This document shows positions 31,622 to 38,897 of a stretch of 64,000 nucleotides of DNA, one piece after another. This DNA is from Vampirovibrio sp041737375 (GTDB lineage: Bacteria > Cyanobacteriota > Vampirovibrionia > Vampirovibrionales > Vampirovibrionaceae). The stretch spans positions 1-64,000 of the forward strand of contig NZ_JBGSRV010000002.1 in the NCBI RefSeq assembly GCF_041737375.1, written 5' to 3'. The position numbers and the translations under genes are program-made. Numbering within the stretch: the stretch's first letter is position 1; every line of letters begins with the position of its first letter. The notes beneath the pieces were generated by a model. That model was not told the DNA's origin. It did not search any database and saw nothing but the letters and a program-made list of their open reading frames with translations.

Positions 31622-33334
31622 TCAGTGATTGGCCTCAACCCCTGAAGACGGACACCCTGCCTGTAAAACCCGAACCCCTGGCACTTTAAACTCAGGGCCT
31701 GCCTGATAATTATTTTGAGCCAACCAAGCCTGCAACCGCTCTCGGGTGCTGGTTGCCGAGTGAGAAAAGACCAGCCAAACCCGCCCCTCACAAGGGCCCG
31801 CTGGCAGCATACGGGTTAATTGAGTCAACAAGGGAGCCCCCGGCCTTAAATCCTGAGCGGTGGAAACATTCACACCCCACATGCGGGTTTCCGGCTTAAG
31901 GTAATAGGCAAGCCCCACCGCCATGGCCCCCGTTTTATTCACCAGCACCAAATCATGGGGGCCACTCTGGCCATTGATATAAGCAGCGGCTTGTTTAAAC
32001 TCATCGGAGGAGGTGTGGGCTTTAAACAGGGCGTAAAAGGTATCCACGCTCATTACAGTCAGCAATACCGTGCCCAGTACCACCGGCAACCATCGCCAGC
32101 GGGAAGGCCGCCAATGACGTCTCATGGCAAAAAGCGCATAGGCCAGCAACAAATAACAGGCGGGACTGACCAAAAATAAATAGCGGCGAATGGTGGCGGT
32201 ATGGGTGTTTTTTAGCAGATCCAGCAAAATTTGCTCACCCGTTAAACACACCAGCCACATTAAACAAAGGGCCAATACCGGCGAAAGCGCCCACGGTTTT
32301 TGTAGGCTCTGATTTTTTTCCAGCCTGTGATTGCGATTTCGTTGGTCAGCACACCAAACGCTACTGCCCCAGCCCAACAAAATCAGCAAAGGGAGCCACT
32401 TTCCAGCTTTACTGCCTGGCATAAAAAATTCGCAAAAAATGCGCCACAATTTTTCAGGCAACTGCACAGGATGCCACAAACCCGAGGTGTAATGGCCCGC
32501 CAGTTTCAAAAACACCAGTTGCGCCTGAAATATCGACGAGGCCCAGGGCAACAACAACAACCCAATTAGCCCCAGACAAGTCAGTGAACCCACCCAAACC
32601 CTTTTTTGAGATCGTCCCCGCCACAGCAGCACCGCAAAAACAAACACCGCAAATAGCAAAAAGAAATACTGAGCATACAGCCCCGCCGCCAAAATCAGGG
32701 CCAGCAGCACCCACTTTAAAAAACCACGACCCTGGCTTTGGGCCAAACCAACCACCTGCCAAACAGCCGTCAAGGCCAAACAAAGCAACAGCGTGTACTG
32801 GCGAGCATCCTGAGCATGATCGACCTGATAGGCCGACAAGGCCAACATAGCGGACGTGAGCAGCGCAAAGCCTTGCCGCTGGTTGGCGGAAAACTGCACC
32901 GCATCCAGATCGGCCAACCGTAAAGAAAGCCCAAAACACAGAAAAATAGAAAGCACCCCAAACAAAGCCGCTGGCACCCGCAATAAACCGGGTTCCAGCC
33001 CCACGCCATGAATCCATAAATTCATCAACCAGAAAAACAACGGCGGATGCACATTGGCCTTTAAAACCTCGGCGGTACGCCCAAAATTTGCGGCGCCGTG
33101 AGACTGGGTGGCTTTGCTTTTGTAAACCAGCGCTGGCACCGGGGCAGGCGGATCAAATCGCTCCCCCCGCAAGCGGTAAGCATCAGGATCAATAGAATTG
33201 CCCAAACTGGTGGCAATGGTGGCAACTTCATCACTCCACAAGCTTTTTTCATCCAGCTTATAAAAACGAACGCCCACGCCCAACAACACAATCAAGGCCA
33301 ACACAAGCCAAGCCCAAGGTTGAACCCGCCTCAT
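31622..33334 (-). CDS. GT39/ArnT-like membrane glycosyltransferase
   Basis: The 570-residue protein has about 11-12 hydrophobic segments and the N-terminal hallmark of GT-C transferases: YKLDEKSLWSDEVATIATSLG, with the acidic WSDE motif in the first extracytoplasmic loop, followed by NVHPPLFFWLMNLW. Such proteins transfer a sugar from a polyprenyl-phosphate donor to a lipid or protein acceptor. Start 33334 is used because its ATG overlaps the stop of the upstream gene as TGATG. A longer frame from 33394 would overlap that gene further and adds no family sequence. The C-terminal 120 residues form a soluble domain. Confidence 0.8.
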   Translation of the reverse strand: MRRVQPWAWLVLALIVLLGVGVRFYKLDEKSLWSDEVATIATSLGNSIDPDAYRLRGERFDPPAPVPALVYKSKATQSHGAANFGRTAEVLKANVHPPLFFWLMNLWIHGVGLEPGLLRVPAALFGVLSIFLCFGLSLRLADLDAVQFSANQRQGFALLTSAMLALSAYQVDHAQDARQYTLLLCLALTAVWQVVGLAQSQGRGFLKWVLLALILAAGLYAQYFFLLFAVFVFAVLLWRGRSQKRVWVGSLTCLGLIGLLLLPWASSIFQAQLVFLKLAGHYTSGLWHPVQLPEKLWRIFCEFFMPGSKAGKWLPLLILLGWGSSVWCADQRNRNHRLEKNQSLQKPWALSPVLALCLMWLVCLTGEQILLDLLKNTHTATIRRYLFLVSPACYLLLAYALFAMRRHWRPSRWRWLPVVLGTVLLTVMSVDTFYALFKAHTSSDEFKQAAAYINGQSGPHDLVLVNKTGAMAVGLAYYLKPETRMWGVNVSTAQDLRPGAPLLTQLTRMLPAGPCEGRVWLVFSHSATSTRERLQAWLAQNNYQAGPEFKVPGVRVLQAGCPSSGVEANH

Positions 33335-34794
33335 CAAGCCACCTCCGAACCGGAACCCGAAACCGGCAAAGGCTTGTCTGTTTTTTGCTTCCAAAGAAAC
33401 CAGAGGATGGGCAGTGCGGTCATCACCAAAAAATTAAGCAAATGGGCCTGCCCAATAAACGTAATGGAAAACAATTGAGCGCAAGATAGCGGAATCAGCA
33501 AACGACGCAGCCAATGCTCATGGGGTAGGTAGAAAACCAGCGGAAAAAACATCCCCAGATACCAGGGATAAAATTTAAGACTGATCAGGCCAATCAATAC
33601 GGCCATTACCAGCAAGGCGTCCTGAATCCACTGAGAAGCCGGATAACCCGACTGCCGAAACCGACGCCAGCACAAGCCCGCAAAAAACAGGGCGTAAGCG
33701 CCTAACAGGCCATTTTTTAAAATCCCTCGAACCCACTCTCGATGCGGGTGCAAGGCAGGCAGAATGGTTTTATCTATATATTTGAACAAAGAGTAAACAA
33801 AGGAATGCAAAGACCCATGACTGACAAAAGCGTTGTGATTGATTTCTGCCAAATGAAACTGCCGCCAATCTGGCAAATAGGGCAGACCAGTCACCGCAAA
33901 AACAAGGATGGCCAAAGCAAGCCCTGCCCCTAAGGCCACCCATGCTTTGTTTTTGAGCAAAAACAAAAAGGCCAGCGGCAAAATCACCAGCGCCCCGTAT
34001 TTAATGAGGGTAGCCGCCATTAATGCCGGTAAAATCCAAAACCAACCACCCAATAAGGCCGACAATGCGGCCAAGGTGACAAAAAAGCCCATCAGCATAT
34101 CGTTATGCCCGTTACCCAGGGAATGAATTAAAACCAGCGGATTCCAAAGGTACAAGTACACGGCCCAATTCGGGTTAAATCGCTCTCGAACAGTGTCCGG
34201 GCCTTTTTGCTCCAAATGTCTTGCCCCCAGCCAGATGAGTGCGGCGGTGCCCAGATATAAAAGGGCATTAAAACCCTTAAACACCAGAACCGTCAGCGCT
34301 TTATTGCCTTGACCCACCCAACAGAGCAGCTTGGCAATGAGTAAATACAAAAAGCCGTAGGGGCTGGGGTTGTTGACCCAGTGATTGGTAATCATGGGGT
34401 CGGCATGCCAGTTGGGGATGTGATCAATGGTGAAGACATAAGGGTTTAGCCCATAATGCAACTGCTGCCAGCCCCGATTGATATAGCCATAAATATCGGT
34501 TGAGTGAAAAGCGGGAATGAGCACCGCCAGAACCGCCCACAGCACCCCGGACCATCCAATCCGTTTTAAAGGCGTTGTTTCCGCCAGAACCGTTTTAGCC
34601 CCCTGCCAATATAGAAAAATCAGAGCAAAGGTCAACGGCCATACAAACACCTCCCGGCTCCAGCGAGGAGCGGACAAGGCCGGGGTTTTATAAAACAGGG
34701 CGGTCAGCAGCAAGGCCAGCGCCATGCAACACCCCCATTGAAAAAATCGGGTTTGCGTAATAGGCAGAAAAGCGGAGAATAGAGAAGCGCGCAA
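33334..34794 (-). CDS. GT87/MptB-like membrane mannosyltransferase
   Basis: The 486-residue protein has about 11 membrane segments and the motif IYGYINRGWQQLHYGLNPYV, which is shared with the paralogue at 59870 and recalls polyprenol-phosphate-mannose-dependent alpha-1,6-mannosyltransferases (MptB) and GT87. The extracytoplasmic NPSPYGFLYLLIAK block is also shared. It probably extends a cell-envelope glycolipid or polymer. The pair with the GT39-like gene (TGATG overlap) suggests sequential steps of one glycan. No dedicated donor-synthesis gene is next to them. Confidence 0.72.
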   Translation of the reverse strand: MRASLFSAFLPITQTRFFQWGCCMALALLLTALFYKTPALSAPRWSREVFVWPLTFALIFLYWQGAKTVLAETTPLKRIGWSGVLWAVLAVLIPAFHSTDIYGYINRGWQQLHYGLNPYVFTIDHIPNWHADPMITNHWVNNPSPYGFLYLLIAKLLCWVGQGNKALTVLVFKGFNALLYLGTAALIWLGARHLEQKGPDTVRERFNPNWAVYLYLWNPLVLIHSLGNGHNDMLMGFFVTLAALSALLGGWFWILPALMAATLIKYGALVILPLAFLFLLKNKAWVALGAGLALAILVFAVTGLPYLPDWRQFHLAEINHNAFVSHGSLHSFVYSLFKYIDKTILPALHPHREWVRGILKNGLLGAYALFFAGLCWRRFRQSGYPASQWIQDALLVMAVLIGLISLKFYPWYLGMFFPLVFYLPHEHWLRRLLIPLSCAQLFSITFIGQAHLLNFLVMTALPILWFLWKQKTDKPLPVSGSGSEVA

Positions 34795-35194
34795 CAGTTT
34801 AAAACCTGGTTGGGGAATTTTTTACAAACAGTGCTTGATCCATTTTGCCGGTTGCGTGAAAGGGAATCAAGCGAAAATGTTGAAAGCCCCCTGCAAACCC
34901 TTCCATTAAAAGGCAGCACTGCCAAGCGGCTAAAACGTGCGGACCGTTCACAGGGTTGCCCTGACCCATGGCATCTGATACAACAGGGTATACGATCGAG
35001 CGTCCAAAAGTGGAATCTCAACAAAGAAAATGATGGTTAGAGCATGGTCGTATATGAGGCCTCTTGTTTCAGGAAACGATGTGAACAAGGCCCGTTAGGG
35101 TTCGTCCTGAAGCATCAAGGTGTGAAACCGAGCATGGCAAGCATTTTCAAACCCATCGGCAATCATTAGCGTTGAAATCGGGAGTGTAAAAGCA
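34795..35194. other. 400-bp gap between divergent units
   Basis: No supported gene lies here. A 76-codon plus-strand frame at 34810-35040 has no family resemblance and overlaps the 5' side of the transferase gene's promoter region. A weak inverted repeat CTTGTT/AACAAG occurs near 35065-35091. The region should hold the promoters of the minus-strand transferases and of the plus-strand secreted protein. Confidence 0.35.
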
Positions 35195-36331
35195 ATGAAT
35201 ATCAGAATCCGGGCTGGTTTAACTCAATTTGCGTGGGGCATGAGCGTTTTGCTTTGCCTGACGGCCAATATCAACCTGGCCAGCCCTGCTGAAAGCATTG
35301 ATATTTTAAGATCCACCCCCATGGAAGTGAACGGTTACGCTTCTGCCAAAGCCTTTCCCGAAACATTTACCACTCAGGATCAAGTGATTCAGGCTTTAAA
35401 TAGCACCCCGGTGTTGCTGGTACATATGGAAGCCCTGCGGCGGGCTTATCACGATTTAGCGCCCGGCGAGCACGACAAATTGCTGGAAGCCATCCACAAA
35501 CGCCGCCTAACCAACGAAAAAGACTTGATGCTGGGCTTTGACCACGGGTACGCCCAAATGGTTTTCAAGCAAAACAAAACCGGCCTGTTTTTCCTGAGAA
35601 AAGCCAACGACTATTTTAAAGATCAATTCTCCGCCCTGGCCTATGCCATGGCCCAAGTGGAGGCAGACATCAACCTGGAGAATTCCACCCCGGAAATTAC
35701 CACCACCCGCAAAATGGATGCCACCTTCAAGCTGGGAGACGCCGTAATACGGGATGCCATGAATCACCAACCGGGATTTTGGCCCAGCTATATTCAGGTC
35801 ATTGCAAAAATGAAACCCATGCCCGCTTACAAAAGCTTCAGCCATCGGGATTTCAGCTTAACCTATGTGCCCTATGGTGATTCAGTCACCTCCCTGCAAG
35901 GCGTTAGCACCAGCAGCTTGCCGCTCAGTTCAGCCGATGCCACCACCGGCAGCTTAACCGATGTTCCCTTGGGCAACACTTGCAGCCCGGATGAGGCCAG
36001 TCCGCTGGAAACTTCCTCTCAGCCCATTTCCGGGGCGAGCGTGGCTCAGCAATCCGCTATCTTTAATGGAAAGGCAGCCTTAATCCAGTTTTTCCCCAGC
36101 CCTGAGCCCAAGCAATATCATGTTCGGGTCACCGGTAACGATGGCCAGCCCATGGCCACCTTTACGGCCAACACCATTCCCCGCCGCATTGTGGAAGACC
36201 TTGACAAGGACGGCGTTTACGAAGTGGTGGTACGCCAGTACGCAGAGAATCCCTTGATGCCGGTGATTGTGTATCGCTACACCCCTTGCGGTCTGGAGCG
36301 GGATCAAAAAATCCACGAAAGCTTTCAGTAA
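35195..36331 (+). CDS. Secreted protein with C-terminal repeat-like domain
   Basis: The 378-residue protein has a signal peptide (positive start, hydrophobic core about 12-26, likely cleavage after ASPAES or nearby). The first 190 residues are helical with no known motif. The last 100 include DLDKDGVYEVVVRQYAEN, an FG-GAP/VCBS-like calcium-binding loop (DxDxDG), so the C-terminal domain may bind calcium. Start 35195 has GGGAG upstream. It appears to be a single-gene unit with a strong terminator. No function is known. Confidence 0.65.
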   Translation: MNIRIRAGLTQFAWGMSVLLCLTANINLASPAESIDILRSTPMEVNGYASAKAFPETFTTQDQVIQALNSTPVLLVHMEALRRAYHDLAPGEHDKLLEAIHKRRLTNEKDLMLGFDHGYAQMVFKQNKTGLFFLRKANDYFKDQFSALAYAMAQVEADINLENSTPEITTTRKMDATFKLGDAVIRDAMNHQPGFWPSYIQVIAKMKPMPAYKSFSHRDFSLTYVPYGDSVTSLQGVSTSSLPLSSADATTGSLTDVPLGNTCSPDEASPLETSSQPISGASVAQQSAIFNGKAALIQFFPSPEPKQYHVRVTGNDGQPMATFTANTIPRRIVEDLDKDGVYEVVVRQYAENPLMPVIVYRYTPCGLERDQKIHESFQ

Positions 36332-36351
36332 ATACAAAGATTGAATACCCC

Positions 36352-36383
36352 AAAAAAGAGCCGATTTTCACCGGCTCTTTTTT
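36352..36383 (+). terminator. Strong intrinsic terminator
   Basis: AAAAAAGAGCCG/CGGCTCTTTTTT arms (36352-36363 and 36372-36383) with an 8-nt loop form a 12-bp stem 20 bp after the stop. It also faces the convergent esterase. Confidence 0.88.
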
Positions 36384-36431
36384 CATCGATTTTTCATAAA
36401 ATTGAGTCCAGCCAATTTCATCAAGGAGATT

Positions 36432-37223
36432 TTATAAACTGGGCAAAGAAAGCGATTGCCGGTTACTAAGGGCGGCTCTTGAGGCAGCCAAGGTGTCGCA
36501 ATCCTGATCTATAAAATGGGCAATCACCCGCATGGCTTCATCCATATCCCCACTCACCGGAAAAATACGATGCCCGGAACGATTTAAGGAGGTCATGCGA
36601 ACCGGGGCCGACTGACCGATAATGGCAGCCAGCTTTTGCATTTCGGTATAAGGAATGGTCAAATCATAAACTGAATGAGCCAAGCTGACCGGCACCTGAA
36701 TATGGCGCACCTGCTCCTTCATGAGAGAAAAAATAACACGGCTTTGCTGCACCAGTTTGGGAATATTCCACGGCTTGCAATCGGGGCGAGTGAAACGGGC
36801 CTTATCCCGAGGGGCGAAATAAAGCCCCCGAATCAGGTGAGGAATGGGCATGCGGGCCAGTCCAAGAACATAGTTATAAAAATAGGCATGCTCGTAAGGG
36901 GCCGAAAACACCACAATGCCTTTCAGCTTAACCGGCTGGGTGGCTGCGGTTAGCAAGGTACAAATGCCACCCAAAGAATGCCCCACCATGTACACCTCAT
37001 CCACCTCCGCGGCGAAGCGTTCATACTCGGCGGCGCAATGGTCAAGAATTTCGATGGCGGAAGTTTCAAAAAAGCATCGGGCGGGCCGCTCTCCATGTCC
37101 CGGCAAAGTAATCAGGCGGGTGTGGTAGCCGGTTTGCTCCAACTGGGACTGCACCGGCATCATTTCAACCGGAGAGCCCGTTAAGCCATGAAGCAGCAAA
37201 ACCCCTTTTTTGTTTCCACTCAT
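36432..37223 (-). CDS. Alpha/beta-hydrolase (carboxylesterase-like)
   Basis: The 263-residue protein has the alpha/beta-hydrolase oxyanion motif LLHGLTGSP, the nucleophile elbow GHSLGG, and a likely catalytic His in NRSGHRIFP near the C-terminus; Asp of the triad is probably in SVYDLTIP. The layout (LHGLTG start, GHSLGG) resembles Est30-type carboxylesterases of Geobacillus. It may hydrolyse medium-chain esters or lipids. Start 37223 is chosen because an ATG with upstream GGCGG is near the family start. The GTG at 37250 is an alternative. Confidence 0.82.
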   Translation of the reverse strand: MSGNKKGVLLLHGLTGSPVEMMPVQSQLEQTGYHTRLITLPGHGERPARCFFETSAIEILDHCAAEYERFAAEVDEVYMVGHSLGGICTLLTAATQPVKLKGIVVFSAPYEHAYFYNYVLGLARMPIPHLIRGLYFAPRDKARFTRPDCKPWNIPKLVQQSRVIFSLMKEQVRHIQVPVSLAHSVYDLTIPYTEMQKLAAIIGQSAPVRMTSLNRSGHRIFPVSGDMDEAMRVIAHFIDQDCDTLAASRAALSNRQSLSLPSL

Positions 37224-37338
37224 AAAAATCCGCCCTAATTGTCCACGCACTAGACTGCTAGACGAGGGGTTCCCATCGACAGTTCCCGCGAACCGGCTAT
37301 TTTTACAAATCGACTGACTTTCAAAGGCAAGCGCTGCG

Positions 37339-38676
37339 CTAAGCGTTTTCTCCAGAAGGGTTCACCGAAGGAGAAACGGGTGCGCCTTCGGGACGCGGAC
37401 TGCCACTGCCCGGACGTCGAGGGCGACGATTTTGCCCACCGGAAGAAGGCCCGCCGGGTCGTTGTCCCCCACCACCAGATCGATGACCACCGCCACCGCC
37501 GCCACCAGGACCCCGGTAACGGCCACCGCCGCCCTGAGCGCCAGCAGGAACGTCTTCAAATTCAAGTTCGCAGCTCGGGTGCTTTTGCAGCCCCATTTTA
37601 ACCCGACGCTCCAGCAGTTCCAGCGAACGCTTCTCATAAGGGGTAAAGAAGGTTACCGCCACCCCGGTTTCCCCCTTACGGGCCGTTCTGCCAATACGGT
37701 GAATATAGGATTCAGGATCGTTGGGCGGAGAGTAGTTAATAACGTGGGTGAGGTTGTTCACATCAATACCACGGGCCATAATATCGGTAGAAACCAGCAG
37801 CTTCAGCTTGCCAGAGCGAAATTCATCCATTACCTGATCCCGATCGCTTTGCTGCATAGCGCCATGCAGGCAATCAATGGGGTAGTAATCCCGCAGTTTA
37901 CGGGTTAGCAACACCACATCCCGCTTGGTTTGGCAAAACACAATGCCGTACATATCCTGATTTTCTTTCATAATCTGACGCAGCAGGCGGTGTTTTTCCT
38001 CGTCTTTCACCACGTAGTAAAGCTGCTCAATATTGTCCGCCGTTTTGGTTTGCGGCTGAATCCGCACCTCTTCGGGATGATACATGTATTGATCGGCAAT
38101 CTTGCGAATATCCGGGGAAATGGTGGCCGAAAACAACCAGGTTTCCCGCCCACCGGGCAAGTTTTTGAAGATGGACTCAATATCGGGCCGGAAACCCATG
38201 TCCAGCATTTCATCGGCCTCATCCAGAATCACCATGCGGGCATGCGACAAATCCAGGGTGACTTGCCCGATGTGATCCAGCACCCGGCCCGGTGTGCCTA
38301 CAATAATCTGGGCTTTGCGCTCCCGAAGGGATTCTTTTTGCACAAATACATTCTCACCGCCAAAAATGGGCAAGGCCACAATGCCTTTTTCGGCCCCAAT
38401 GCGGTTCAACTCTTCAGAAATTTGCTGAACCAGCTCACGGGTGGGACCCAGAATCAAAGCGTCAATGGTGCCGCTGCCAGGTTGCAAACGACTGATCAGG
38501 GGAATGCCAAAGGCGGCAGTTTTACCGGTACCCGTAGGCGCTTGGCCTAAAAAATCCTGTCCGGTCAAAAGTTTGGGAATGGCCATTTCCTGAATGGGGG
38601 TCATCTCGTGATAACCCATGTGATCCAGGGATTTTAAAACGGCGGGGTCAAGGGAGAGTGTGTGAAATTGAGTCAT
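37339..38676 (-). CDS. DEAD-box RNA helicase with Gly-rich tail
   Basis: The 445-residue protein has all DEAD-box motifs: Q motif (MTPIQEMAIP), Walker A APTGTGKT, PTREL, DEADEMLDMGF, SAT, STDIMARGIDV and HRIGRTARKGETG. After the core (about 1-375) comes a Gly/Arg/Pro-rich tail with RGPGGGGGGG runs, typical of cold-shock helicases such as CshA/DeaD that act in RNA turnover and ribosome assembly. It follows a Ski2-type helicase and a 58-aa gene on the same strand with short gaps, so RNA turnover is a likely shared role. Confidence 0.92.
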   Translation of the reverse strand: MTQFHTLSLDPAVLKSLDHMGYHEMTPIQEMAIPKLLTGQDFLGQAPTGTGKTAAFGIPLISRLQPGSGTIDALILGPTRELVQQISEELNRIGAEKGIVALPIFGGENVFVQKESLRERKAQIIVGTPGRVLDHIGQVTLDLSHARMVILDEADEMLDMGFRPDIESIFKNLPGGRETWLFSATISPDIRKIADQYMYHPEEVRIQPQTKTADNIEQLYYVVKDEEKHRLLRQIMKENQDMYGIVFCQTKRDVVLLTRKLRDYYPIDCLHGAMQQSDRDQVMDEFRSGKLKLLVSTDIMARGIDVNNLTHVINYSPPNDPESYIHRIGRTARKGETGVAVTFFTPYEKRSLELLERRVKMGLQKHPSCELEFEDVPAGAQGGGGRYRGPGGGGGGGHRSGGGGQRPGGPSSGGQNRRPRRPGSGSPRPEGAPVSPSVNPSGENA

Positions 38677-38720
38677 AAAATTAATTGTACACCTGTCTGG
38701 TTGGGATGCAGTAAAACGGA

Positions 38721-38897
38721 TTATCGAATAGAGTCTTGCTTCATCAGTTCGGTAAAATAATCCCGAATGGCGCCCAAAGGCTGGAAATCGGGGAGTTTGG
38801 AGCGCTTGATAGTAGAATCAGACTGAACAGCCTGAGCAGGCTCAGTAGGCAGAGCAGCCTCTGGCGTTGCGGGCAAATATTCAGGCTCATTCATCAT
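38721..38897 (-). CDS. 58-residue protein coupled to Ski2-like helicase
   Basis: The minus strand encodes a 58-residue acidic/helical peptide beginning MMNEPEYLPATPEA and ending TELMKQDSIR. Its ATG overlaps the stop of the helicase gene as ATGA, and its stop lies 44 bp before the DEAD-box start. A Pro/Ala-rich N-terminal half (TPEAALPTEPAQ) precedes a predicted helix. This tight fit between two helicase genes argues that it is translated. I know no homologue. It may be a small partner or a lineage-specific insertion. It is below the 60-residue size where gene calls are usually confident. Confidence 0.5.
   Translation of the reverse strand: MMNEPEYLPATPEAALPTEPAQAVQSDSTIKRSKLPDFQPLGAIRDYFTELMKQDSIR

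Noticed and set aside
37339..37560. Tandem repeat array or CRISPR-like pattern in the helicase tail
   Set aside because: The repetition follows Gly/Arg codons without spaced identical units and lies in a coding frame.
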